Part shown: piece after piece, positions 51,378-62,420 of the stretch
How positions within the stretch are numbered: position 1 is the stretch's first letter
How the letters are laid out: each line of letters starts with the position of its first letter
Assembly: GCF_048771995.1 (NCBI RefSeq)
Contig: NC_133027.1
Location: forward strand, 103,786,501 to 103,850,500
Direction: 5' to 3'
DNA: 64,000 nucleotides
From: Taeniopygia guttata
Lineage: Eukaryota; Chordata; Aves; Passeriformes; Estrildidae
Position numbers and translations under genes: made by a program
The notes under the pieces: model-generated
Seen by the model: only the letters and a program-made list of their open reading frames with translations
Databases searched by the model: none
Told to the model about the DNA's origin: nothing

Positions 51378-54300
51378 TTAAAAAAAATCTGCAAGTGGTC
51401 CAAAGCCCTGTTTGTCTCCCTGTTTCTTCCAAAATAAACAACTTCTGCTCACAGCACCACAGTCCCCCATTAGCGGAGTCTATGCAGGAAAGTGCTCCCT
51501 AACAGGGGCTGAGATCTGCCTTTCTGCCAGCTTCCCCACTTCTTGGCTGTGAACCACCTCCAGGACCGTCTGTCTCTGCCCCCTTTGTGTCCTGAGCTGT
51601 GCAAAGGCCTTGGACCCACAGGTATGGTCTGAAGTTTGGTATTACCAAGGAAAAGATTTACAGGGAGACTTCAGCCAGGTATAACCTGTGTTCCTGTTTG
51701 CAGGCACCAGCAGTCCTGAGCTGCGAACTGGATAGTGCCTGGAAGATATGGGCACAGCTAATCTCACAACTTCAGACCAGGATTAACCTTTTGCACGCAA
51801 TTCCCTTTTGAAAACGACCCTATTCCCTTGTCATCCCACTTGCAAGGAGCTGGTGATTGCCAACAGTGCCAAAGAGTCAATGTGTGAGTCCTACCATTGC
51901 CTCACAGTTTCACCTGGTCCCAGTGGCGCGTAAGAGAAAGAGGGAGACACCACAAGCATTCCAGAGGTTCTCCTCCACCTTGTGCTCCCAGTCCCAGGAG
52001 ATGTCAGTGCTACCAAGCTGCATGGCAGCACTGCAGCTGGCTGCCCTCCAGGGCGGGTTCTTTGGAGTGTGCAATTCCACACATGTGCGTGGATCCAGGC
52101 TCTGCAGGGGAACCAGCTGGGCAGCAATGAGAATTTTAGCATCATTGAAACTGTTCAGCAACATCCTCTGCTTCATGGGTGCAACATGAAATAAATCCTC
52201 GTGTCTACAAACTGGCAGTTCAGGGCTTTGGGATTTTCACTCTTTGGGGCTTTTTTTTCCCTCCTGGGCTGGTACTTTGCACGAGAGGAGCTGGCATGTC
52301 TGGTCCATGATGGGAGGTGTCACAGCCCTCCTGAGCGTGGGGTTGCTGCTCAGTGGCACAAGCTATTGTTGTCATTGTCACTATCACCAGGCCTGATCGG
52401 GGTCAGCAAGCCAACGTGTGAGCTCTTGTATAACCCTGCAATAAAAAGACAGTCCTTGTCCCAGAACACACTCGGGCTGGTTTTCTGACAAGCTGTAACA
52501 GGTTCTGCAGTGGCACCTTCACTGTTGCTAAATAAAGAACTTCTGTCTTGCAGAGCCTAAACCCATTGCTGAAAGATTGAAAGGAAAATGAACTAATAGG
52601 ACAAAGCGGCTGTGTACAGGGGTTTTTTAACATTTGTTTGTTTTGATCTTAGTTGCAAGTAATTCACAGGGAGTGAAGTGCATGGACACACAGAAGAAAA
52701 TAAGTACTCAGTATTAGAAAGGACAACTGCTTCAGACCAAACTGAATGCAAAAAATCAGAATCATCCAGATAAGATTACTGTGCCAGAAATCACATTTTT
52801 ATTAGTACATAAAACACATGTCACTTGACAATGAGTATCTGCAGCATGGAGTGAAATAACCCTCCAGCAGTGAAGTCAATATTTAAATCAATATCTCTGG
52901 TAAGGAAAATATCTTACTCATTGATATAGACTGGATTTGGTTTTTTTCCTTATGAACCTCTCAGGAGGTAAACAGCGTATTTCTGTTGTAAAAGGGACTA
53001 AACAGTATTGCCAAACAGGTCTAATCTTTCCTAGAATTCAATAGCATGGCCCTCTGAAATTATTAATGTTGTTATAAATGCCATTTGACCTTTACGTCAG
53101 GGATGCATTTCCTTTTCATAAAAAGGCACCTACATTATTTTGGGCCTGCTGTGCTGCATGTAAACACAGTAACTTCAGTGGGAGCTTAGGGCACTCTGGG
53201 ATGATTTTTTACATTATGTAGGTACCTAATGATTCAGCTACTCAAGGCTAAAATCCATAAAAGATGTTAGTGCCTTTACGTTAATTGCTGCAACAACCTC
53301 CATCCACTCCAGCAAAGCTGTGCAGCTTTTCAGAAAGGCTCACAGATTCCCAGGACCACAAACAGGCTCAGAGCATCATCACCTGGGCAAAGGAACTCTC
53401 TGGGCCTGTGCTGTGCTTTGCATTGGTAGAGCCATTAGAGATGGTAAAATAGTCCTGGAAGCAGTGTGTTGTTCCCTTCTAGTTTCCTGGTTTAATCACC
53501 TTTTTCACAAAGTCAGGCTTATTTGTTTTTTCTCCTTTTGACCCTGTGATTCTTTAGTCCCTTTCTGCTGCTGGAAAACAAACAAACAAACGAAAAAAAA
53601 AAAAAACAGCAAAGGAGGGGTAGGAATGATCCATCCCATAGCCTGGCGGCAACAGACTTTTTTATAGAGAAGAGAGCTGTGGCTTTGCACATCTTTGGAA
53701 CGAGGCAAGTGTTAAATGCAGATTTCCCACCTCTAGGGGAGACACCCTAACTTGTGGGCTTTCCTGTGAAAGATGGGAACTGACACCACCATGAGGACAC
53801 CTCGCAAAGGAAGCAGGGCTGAGTGGTTCTGTTGCAGCCCATAGGTGTGAGGAAAGCCTGTGCTGCCTCCTGAAGGATTCCCAGGTGTTCCCAGGTACCT
53901 TCCCACTGAGGAATGGCTCTGGCAGGCTCAGAAACAGCAGTGTGGCACCTGGGGAACTTGTCTGCTGAGCTGGATGATCCACAATGAGAGTTTTGGATAT
54001 GGACACCTACGTTCTGCTCTAGGCTCCTAAAACTATTGGCTTGTTCAAGACCTTGCAAAACCACCCTGGCACCTCAGTTCTATTAAAATTAATAGTATAG
54101 TTTTTGAAAATACTTTGAAAGGCTTTTAGATGCCTCTCTGCCCCTGAAAGAGTTGTCCTTTAATGCCCTGCCAGACTGAGTCCTTAGAGGTGACAGATTG
54201 AATGTACTCTTCAGATAATGGGAATAACTATTGGAAAAGAATTCTTCAAAAAGTTCCTAAAAGCTGTTGCTATATAATATAAAAGCCAAATTAATTCAGA

Positions 54301-56632
54301 TTAAAAAAAAAAACCACCAAAATTCTTTTCCCCAGGTTATAATCCCTCTACAGAAATATCTTCCTCTTTCTTAAAAACCTCAACCAATCAATAGAATGTA
54401 AGTCTATAAAACTAAATTACATTCCCAGCTTTGATTATTCAACAGGATAGGGTAGAGTTTTAAACCATCAAATGTTCTTCCTTTTCTCCTGCTCAATGGT
54501 TTTAAACTTTTCAAGACTTTCAATGCAAGTACCAGGACAGGGCAGCACAAAGTATATTTTAAATGTGCTCTTAAAATCTCCACATGGAGGTTGCTGAAAG
54601 AGTTCAGATCTTTGAACCTCGGTAGGGTGGTGCTGGCTGGGAGCTGTCCCTTTCTGGCAGCTCTTCTGTCCCATATGATTGGTAGAAAGAAAGCTGCATT
54701 AGTTTTTACATGATAAGTTTTTGTATGAGACAACAGAGTGCATCCCCTAAGGTCTTCACTCAAAAAGAACAACCTGGAATGCTTCCCAAATTTTGTTTTT
54801 AAACTTTTGTCCAGCATTGCTTTGGCCCCCACTGCAGGTAAGGAATGCTTTGGTCAAAAGAGAAGGAAAGCTACTCAGTGAGGTAAGGAGGGACTGATTT
54901 AACCAAGCTCATACTGAGAATAAACCCTATCAGAGGAACGAATCAGAGCTGAAGCTAAAACCAGCCTCCACCTCGCAGCCCTTCCTGTAATGCAGTATGA
55001 ATCAGAACTTGCATCTGCCAGAGTTTGCACTGGAGCTCTCTACAGACTCGGCTATTACACCTCCTGGAGGTGCAACTGTGTGTGACACCAGGAGAATTTG
55101 ATGCTGACTGAGAGCAAAGGGTTTTCCAACTCAGAAGGGGCAGATTCTGCCTTGGCAGGGTTGATGTGACAAATGATCACTGCTCCCAGAGTCTGCTGTT
55201 TGCTGTGAATTAAGAATCAAGGGAATTCCCATCCTGGCAGCATTGATCCAGCAGTGTGCACAAGCATGGGGCTGGAGACCAGCTGATGGGAGCTGGGATG
55301 GCTCTGCTGGCTCTGAAGGACATCTGACATCCACTTTTATCTTCTGGTTAGAGGATTAAGAGGAAGACTGGGATGATATAGCCATGGCACAACTAGTTCA
55401 GAGAGAGATGAAAGGGAACTGGCAAAATCTCTGCTATCAGAGAAACATGAATAGTTCGTCTATTGCCATAGAAGGATTATTCCAGGAATCTGAAAGAGAA
55501 GCATAGAAATGGAGTTTTACAATGTTTCTGGAAATGCATGGCATTTGTCATGGCAAGCCTTGCTGGACCCAAGTATCCAGGGCCACATGAGACTGGAAGC
55601 TCTAAGGAAGTTACAGTTGGGTGGCAGCTGCTTGGATGAGGATTTCCTTATGGGATAAAGTGGTTGGAAGAGTTTTCCCTTTCAACCTTTGTAGCAATCC
55701 AATGGAAAGAGCAGGTGGGATGAGACCAAGGCACTGAGAGAGAGAGAAACACATCCCAGTGGTTTACACTGGAGGCAGCCTGTGGAACTCTGATCCATCC
55801 TTTCTAAGGGACCTGCAGCATATTAGGAGGGCTCCACACCATTTCTGTAAATTCAGACCTACAGCCTCATTTACATCAGGGTGCTCCTTAAGGGCTGACA
55901 GCCAGGAAGCCCTGATGGATCAGGGATAGCTCTCTGGTTTAGCACTGACCTGCAATGCTGAGCCTGGGAGGGCACAAACAGTTAATCTTAGAAGCAACCT
56001 GGCAGGAATGGGGTTTGGGAACTGATTCACCAAATTTACACAGCGGTGTTTAAACTGAGCAGGACATTAGCTGATACTCAGTGGGCAGACTTAATGGCCA
56101 ACATCACTCCATCAGCCTTTTCCCATGAAAAACCTGCACCCTAGGTGCTACCAAGTGCTAATTTGTTAAGAAAGCCTTAATTGAGTGACAGTTAATTATT
56201 GACAGATTTGAACTACTTTATCTCTCAATCAAAACCTGGCTCTGGACCAGGCAGCAAGCAATTTACAGCCACAAAGGTAAATCTGGCCACGTGCAAGCCT
56301 ATGAAGTCTTATGGTTCTCCCTCCCCCACCCTAAATTTCATCTAAAATTTCTCTCTGAAGGAGCTGATGATCCCCTGGTGATCACCAGCCCACGTCAAGG
56401 TGGTTACCCTGCTTAACCCCACTTGGCACAGAGTGGGAATTACCAAAGGGACATCCATCTGGAGCTGCCTGAGATAAGAGGTGTCCAGTGTTAATAAACA
56501 GGCTTCCTCTACACCTCAGCAGGGCCTTCCTTTTCTAAACAGCCTTCCTTTAATGTTGTAAAATGTTTTTTTCCATTTACTCAACGATCATGCCTTTGCT
56601 GGTGGGGGAGGGCCAAGGGAAAGAGTGAAGGG

Positions 56633-56995
56633 TGGGAGGAGAGAGGAGAGGAGAAGAGAGGAGAAGAGAGAGAGGAGAAGAGAAGAGAGAAGAGAGGAGA
56701 AGAGAGGAGAAGAGAGGAGAAGAGAGGAGAAGAGAGGAGAAGAGAGGAGAAGAGAGGAGAAGAGAGGAGAAGAGAGGAGAAGAGAGGAGAAGAGAGGAGA
56801 GGAGAAGAGAAGAGAAGAGAAGAGAAGAGAAGAGAAGAGAAGAGAAGAGAAGAGAAGAGAAGAGAAGAGAAGAGAAGAGAAGAGAAGAGAAGAGAAGAGA
56901 AGAGAAGAGAAGAGAAGAGAAGAGAAGAGAAGAGAAGAGAAGAGAAGAGAAGAGAAGAGAAGAGAAGAGAAGAGAAGAGAAGAGAAGAGAAGAGA
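56633..56995 (+). repeat. Purine-only satellite, (AGAGAGGAGA)n then (AGAGA)n
   Basis: About 360 bp of nearly pure purine on the + strand. After an irregular start, a 10-bp unit AGAGAGGAGA is repeated about 11 times (56691-56800). The array then switches within about 10 bp to a perfect 5-bp unit AGAGA that continues to 56995. The 10-mer is two pentamers, AGAGA plus the variant GGAGA. Long mirror-symmetric purine tracts of this kind can form triplex (H-) DNA. The arginine/glutamate open frames across it are artefacts. Array length is likely polymorphic. Confidence 0.95.
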
Positions 56996-57105
56996 TCTGC
57001 GTATGTTTCTAAATCATTGAGACACCTGTTTTTGAAACTAAATTGCTAACACCAACATTTCTCCCAGATCAGCTATTTTTCTTGACAACTTAACACAAAC
57101 AATTG
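56996..57105. other. Unique spacer between two purine satellites
   Basis: About 110 bp of non-repetitive AT-rich sequence (TCTGCGTATG... to ...CACAAACAATT) separating the two pentamer arrays. No motif or gene is recognisable in it. Confidence 0.7.
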
Positions 57106-57375
57106 AAGAAAAGAAAAGAAAAGAAAAGAAAAGAAAAGAAAAGAAAAGAAAAGAAAAGAAAAGAAAAGAAAAGAAAAGAAAAGAAAAGAAAAGAAAAGAA
57201 AAGAAAAGAAAAGAAAAGAAAAGAAAAGAAAAGAAAAGAAAAGAAAAGAAAAGAAAAGAAAAGAAAAGAAAAGAAAAGAAAAGAAAAGAAAAGAAAAGAA
57301 AAGAAAAGAAAAGAAAAGAAAAGAAAAGAAAAGAAAAGAAAAGAAAAGAAAAGAAAAGAAAAGAGAAAAGAAAAG
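57106..57375 (+). repeat. (AAAAG)n pentanucleotide satellite
   Basis: About 270 bp of an almost perfect AAAGA repeat, roughly 53 copies, with one GAGAAA interruption near the right end (57362-57366). It is all purine on the + strand, like its neighbour, but uses a different pentamer. Lysine-rich and phenylalanine-rich open frames over it on the two strands are artefacts. Confidence 0.96.
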
Positions 57376-59628
57376 ACACTATAAAAGGAGGGAAAAGAGA
57401 AAAAACACAAAAGGAAGAATGAAAGAGTGAAAGAAGGAGGGAGGTGGAAGGAAAATGAATATGTTACAGAAGCAGTAGTAGTAACCACAGCAGTATCACA
57501 GTCATTCACTGCAATATGTCTAAACATTCATAAATGTTTTATGCATCCTAAAATGCCATGTACAAGGGATATGGCATCCCACTGAGGTTAATGAATGAAT
57601 GAGTTGCCCTTGAAGGTTAATTTGCACAAACAAAAGGTCAAGGGACATCTTCAAAACAAAATATTGATTAAAGCAAGTTAAATGTTTTGACTTGAAGGAG
57701 ACATGAAGGATTAAAAAGCAAAATAAAGCAGTATGGATAAGAAAGGAACAGGAAAGAAAAAAACATCACCCCCAGACACAAAGGAAATGGTAGAAAACAT
57801 ATCTGAATCAGCTAGTCATCTGCTAACAAGCTGTAAAGATTTCCAATGACAAGTTGTCACATTAGTTTAGTGAAACTGAAGCAGCACTTATCCCTTTTCC
57901 TGTGCTTAATCTCTCAGCGAGCTGCACAGAAACATGCTACCATGTTTAATAGGATTAGTTTAGTTCACTTTCTCCTCTCTAGAGGTTGTGATTTTTAAAA
58001 ATTATTTTATTTTTTAACAATTCTATTTCCTTCAATACCAACTTCTTGAATTAAATTTCACTCTGATGAATCACCTAGGCTGTATTCATTCTCCAGGTTA
58101 AAGGTATTTTCCTCCAAAAGTTTCCCTTTTGAAATGAGGAGCCAGGCAAAGAAAAGCAAGGAAAGGCTCTAAATTCAGCAATTACACACATCAGGCACAT
58201 GGTTCTCTTTCTCACACTGACTGATGATGCTTTGTTGATATCAGTATAGTTATTTTTAATTTAGATCAGCAGAACACCAGAATCAGGCCTTTGTGGTTGT
58301 GAGATGTTCTTTTTATACCCAAAAATACTTATACCTTTCCCACCCATGCAAAAAAAAGAGGAAAAAAAAAGAAAATAAAAAAGAAAACCTAATATGTATT
58401 CGTAGCCCTGTTCCCTCATTTAGTTGGAACAGACACAGCAAGGAAAATGATCAAAGAAAAGGCAGTTTCAACAATATACCCCTGTCACTTCCAATTTTGT
58501 TGTCAGACTCCAAAGGGGCAGAGGAATCACTCATGGTCATGGGCACACTGTAAAAGTTTTCCAAGTTTCTTGTATCTGTTTAGTTTTATTGGGTTGATTT
58601 CTTTTTTATTTTTTTTTTTTCCTTAAAGGAAAAAATGGAATGCAAGCACAGAAAGCCGTCAACTTGCAGCAAAACTTGTCAGAGGCATCAAAATTTGGAG
58701 GATTTTTTTTTGGTTTTTTTTTTTTTTTTTTGAACACAGAACTGACAACCCTCATATCTGGAGGACAAGTAGCACTTTGACCTGAAGTTTGTGACACACT
58801 CCAAGCATTAAGCAGAGCAAAAGAGAACCCACAAATTTGAGCACACCCAGGCTTTGCATCCAAATTTTGTGAACATTGATTACTTTTCGTTTGGATCTAA
58901 AACACCAGAATTTAGAAAATAAACAGCGTAACTACCTCATAATCTACAAATGGCCAAGAAGAGGAATAGTGTCTACATTACAGCCTACTAATTGCTGGGA
59001 AAAAGACCCAAGCCTCCTACAGGAGTTCGCAGACAGACTGGAATCTATTGCTAGCAGAGACCACAGTTACAGGCGTTCGGGGGGATGGGGGCAGTGGGGT
59101 ACAGAGACAGACACACAGCCACACACCAGCCAGGGCTGCCTTGCCACTGCCCAAGCCACCAGTCCCAGAGAAGGCACCAGGGATGGCTTTACTCGCTACA
59201 GATCCTGAACAGGAGTGGCTGGCATGGACCACTTTGAGGGATTAAATTCTTGAGGGGAAAAACGCTTTTCCTCCAACTCTAAAATTTGGGTGGTGGGTGG
59301 GGGATTACTTTTAATGCTGAGCTTTGAATCATCAGCTTGCATTCCTTAAGGGGCTGTCTGCCTATCCTCCAGGATTAAGAGGGTCTGGAGCGCTCACTCA
59401 GTGCCCGAGATGGTAGGGGAGTGGGAAGTGTGAATTTCACTCCAGTTGTGTTTACTGGTGCGGCAGATCGTAGGACCCGTGTGTTTCGACTTGGAAAAGT
59501 TGCAAGACACGGGGCTGGAGGGAGGTAACATGCAAGCAGCTACGGAAAGGAGGCAGCAGGGCTGCAGGATAGGTGGAAGCCTGCGCTGAGGCCAGACTGG
59601 CAGCCTGGGGCCAGACTGGCTGCCACTG
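57376..59628. other. AT-rich to mixed stretch upstream of CpG island, no gene seen
   Basis: About 2.2 kb with no recognisable gene. It holds T runs at about 58703-58731 and short A-rich segments. From about 59050 onward G+C rises toward the promoter island. A 12-bp direct repeat (GGCCAGACTGGC) sits at 59590-59601 and 59609-59620. Confidence 0.5.
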
Positions 59629-59705
59629 CTCTGCCATGTGACCCTGGGGACATCGCTTCACTCCCAGAGCCTCAGTTTCTTTTTTGGGTAGATGAACAGT
59701 GGTTG
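59629..59705 (+). mobile_element. MIR SINE core remnant
   Basis: The sequence 'actgctctgccatgtgaccctggggacatcgcttcactcccagagcctcagtttctttttt' follows the MIR core and 3' part closely ('gctgtgtgaccttgggcaagtcacttaacctctctgagcctcagtttcctcatctg'). MIR elements are ancient tRNA-derived SINEs shared by amniotes. It lies just outside the CpG island. Family identity is from memory of the consensus. Confidence 0.65.
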
Positions 59706-61821
59706 AAGTTAAGGTGAGCCCCAGCGGTGAGAAGAACAGTGTCAGAGGAAGCTATTTACTTATGTATTTGCATTTGCACGGCTCGGCTTCTTCTCTACGA
59801 GTACCTCGGTGTCCTTTAAAAGAAAAAACAAACAAACAAAACAAAAGGAAAAAAAAAAAAAAAGAAAAAGGAAAGCGTCCAAGCGAGACATTCCCCCGCC
59901 AAATTTAGCCTATCTCCCCCTGCGTCCAGACACACTTCTGCACCCTCGTCTCGCAGCCCCTGCACCGGGAGGCTGAGCGTGTCACCCCGGCCAGCCGAGC
60001 CCCGAAAGAGCAACGCGGGGATCTGCCCCGGGCCGGCCGTGCCGCCTCTCCGCGCCCGCGGAGCGCAGCGCAGCCCGGGCCGCCCCCGTCGGGCCGCTCC
60101 AGCCCCGTCGCTCCCCGGCGGCGGAGGGCCCGGTGCTGTTTCGAAAGGTGTCACGTTAAAATAATTATCTGCAAAGCCGTCCCGACACTTTCGCGGGCTT
60201 GGAGGGCGCCTCGGGCACCGGGCACCGATGCGGGGCCGCCCGGCGCTCGGACTGCGGGAGCAAAGCGGCAGCAGCGCAGCGTCCCGGGATGCGCCCCGTT
60301 GCACCGGGGATTCGCGATCACTCACAGCGCGGGGCCGGCCAGCGTCGGCCCCGGGCCGGGCCTCGGAGGGCGGCACGGCACAGCAGGGCATTTGCGACCC
60401 CGAGAAGCGGCTCTCGCAGTGCCACGGGGCCGGGGAGCATCGAGCAGCCGGTCCCCCATCCGCCTGCCGCCTTGCGAGCCCCGACGGGCCGGGCGCCGCC
60501 GCCGACGAAGGTTTCGACTCGCACGGTACCGGGCTTTGGGGCGAGTGCTGCCGGCCGCATCTCCTCGCGACCCCGATACCGGCAGCGACATGTAATTTTT
60601 TTAACTCGGAGCAGCTCCCCTGCGACAGCTCCGGCAGTCCCTTCGGCCGGTCCCGGTGATTTCTTAGAGATCGGTTGCGGTGGCTTGCCGCGTTACTCAT
60701 GCACCCGCGTCGGTGACCCCGCTCCCCGCCACGGAGGCACCGCGGAGCCGCCCCCCGGCCCGAGCGGCGGCCGGCCGGGCCCCGGCGGCGGGCACCGAGG
60801 AGCCGGCGCGGGGCACACGCGTTTCACCCCCGCGGGCAGGGCAGGGCTGGCCCCAGAGGGTGGGTTTGCTGCCCGGGCCGGCTCCCAAACTTTTGGCACG
60901 GAGGGCAGCCCCCTCAGCACAGCCTGCTGTCCGCACCCAGGCGTGGGGCTCGGCGCCGCGGCTCCCCTCTAGTGAGACGGATCCTCACCGTGGCAGCGGG
61001 ACTGGCGGAGCAGCTGCCCGCCTCGGCGGCGGCACCAGCAGCGGGGCGAGCGGGGGGCGAGGTGCGGACCGGCCCCTCGCCGCCGGCACAGAGTGGCAGC
61101 GCCAAGTTTTGGTGCGCCTGCCCTTGCCCCATCGGGGCTCTCCCCTCCACTCGGGATCCCTCTCCGCCCGAGGGGCGGGCGCGGGCGGACGGGCCCGGCG
61201 AGGCAGCGCCGTCCTTACCTGCCGCCGAGCGCCCTGCAGCGCTCCGCTGCCGCCCGGCAGGACTTTATTCCCTCTCCCTGGTGTATCCCCCGCTATCCGC
61301 AATCCTGAGGCTGTTTCCCCTCGTTCAGTCTCGCCTCCCGGCCGGCAACAGCCGGGCAAATCTCCGCAGCAGCAGGGGCAGGGGTGCGGGCGCTCCCTGT
61401 CCCGCGCTGCGGGAAAGCCGCAGTCAGGCGGGACAGAGCGCGCCCGACAGGTTTCAGTCCGGATCGCAGTCCAGACCTGCTGCGATCCACTATTGTGGCT
61501 TTTTTTATCTCCCATTTTTTTCCCCCCCAATCTTTCCACTAGAGCCGGCGGGGAGCAGGATGGGATAGGGTTAAGTTGAGCTAAACTTGGGTCGTGCTGC
61601 GCAGGGGGCCGGGGCCGCCCGCACCGAAGACCCGTGTCTCAGTACCACCGGTTGCTCCACGCGCCGCAACCTGATGCTCGATTTCGTGTTTATTTCCTGC
61701 CTCCCACGTGGAAAATGCCCGCGCGGCTGCTGCTGACAGCCCCGCGACGCCCGGCGGAGCCGCTGCCACTGAGCGGCGGCGGGGGACGCGGTGCCGCGGG
61801 CTGGGCGGCCGCGGGCCCGTT

Positions 61822-62030
61822 TCTCCTAAAGTTTGTGACCCGCGTGAGGCGACAGCGCCCGCAGACGCGGGTGTGCTCCACCGTCCGATGCTTTACGCGT
61901 GAAACAGGCGCACCCTGGGGCCCCGACACTGCTCTGCGGAAGCCTTCTCGCGTGGAAAACTTTACCGCATGGGGCATCGCAGAGCAGCCCCCGCCCACGC
62001 GGGGGGTGACTCTCCTAAAGTTTGTCACCC
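61822..62030 (+). promoter_or_regulatory. Duplicated 20-bp element inside the CpG island
   Basis: TCTCCTAAAGTTTG is followed by TGACCC at 61822-61841 and by TCACCC at 62011-62030. The two 20-bp copies match at 19 of 20 positions, start 189 bp apart and have the same orientation. The core is AT-containing within very GC-rich surroundings and the flanks are unlike each other, so this is not a segmental duplication. It looks like a repeated binding site; I do not recognise the factor. Confidence 0.6.
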
Positions 62031-62132
62031 ACCCCTCCCCACGCGGGGCGGCTGTCGTCCGCCCCTTGCCGGTGCGCGGCAGAGGTGAGCGGAGCGCCCC
62101 GTCGGGCCGCTTCTGCCGGCGCTCCCGCCCCG

Positions 62133-62165
62133 CGTCCGTCCGTCCGTCCGTCCGTCCATCCGTCC
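62133..62165 (+). repeat. (GTCC)n tetranucleotide repeat
   Basis: About eight GTCC units, with one ATCC variant near the right end, inside the CpG island. Each unit junction contains a CpG. It produces the Ser/Arg/Pro-rich stretches of the artefactual open frames here. Confidence 0.9.
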
Positions 62166-62303
62166 CCGCCGCAGGTGCGTGGCCGCCGCCACCTTCCCGC
62201 GGGGACGGGGCGGGGCGACCCTCGCCCCCCCGCGCTCCCCTCGCCTCTCTCCCCGCTCCTGCCAAGTTCTCCCCGTCCCCCCCGTCCGTCCCAAGGAGCC
62301 TCC

Positions 62304-62365
62304 CGATTGGGCGCCGGGCCGGGCCCACGTCACTCCGAGTGTGACGTTTAGTCTTCCTGTTTCCT
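62304..62365 (+). promoter_or_regulatory. TATA-less core promoter: CCAAT, paired CRE half-sites, ETS site
   Basis: An inverted CCAAT box (ATTGG, 62306-62310) fits NF-Y. About 17 bp downstream is a perfect inverted repeat: ACGTCAC (62327-62333), a 7-bp spacer, then GTGACGT (62341-62347). This is two CRE half-sites facing each other, as CREB/ATF proteins bind. CTTCCTGTTTCC (62353-62364) is an ETS-type site. No TATA box is evident. The order and spacing suggest transcription starting at about 62370-62430 on the + strand. The motifs are seen; the start is inferred. Confidence 0.6.
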
Positions 62366-62420
62366 TCAGCTGTGTCTTAAAGTAAATCTTGTGGCGGTGC
62401 GGAGCGCTGCTCGGCTCGGC

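Larger units (their letters stand above)
39833..56632. other. Gene-poor intergenic stretch with enhancer-like blocks
   Basis: About 16.8 kb with no recognisable coding exon. It includes motif-dense blocks near 41.85, 43.2 and 49.5 kb described under findings, A-rich runs at about 46440-46458, 49759-49775 and 51352-51377, and a region at about 52250-52560 with two polyadenylation-like signals. Open frames are short and have no recognisable domains. Confidence 0.5.

Noticed and set aside
56625..57527. Arg/Glu-, Lys- and Phe-rich open frames
   Set aside because: They are translations of the two purine pentamer arrays, which contain no stops in some frames.
57880..57905. Possible MIR fragment ('tagtgaaactgaagcagcac')
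   Set aside because: Only about 20 bp is similar and no flanking MIR core could be followed.
59816..60700. 294-codon minus-strand open frame
   Set aside because: It lies in the CpG island, where stops are rare in every frame. The product is Pro/Arg/Ala-rich and ends in a poly-Phe stretch from a poly-A run, with no domain.
60680..61579. 299-codon plus-strand open frame
   Set aside because: It is also a by-product of high G+C. Overlapping frames of similar length exist on both strands and there is no recognisable protein.
61634..62344. 236-codon open frame containing the duplicated 20-bp element
   Set aside because: It includes the GTCC repeat and promoter motifs, and its low-complexity product is better explained as promoter sequence.
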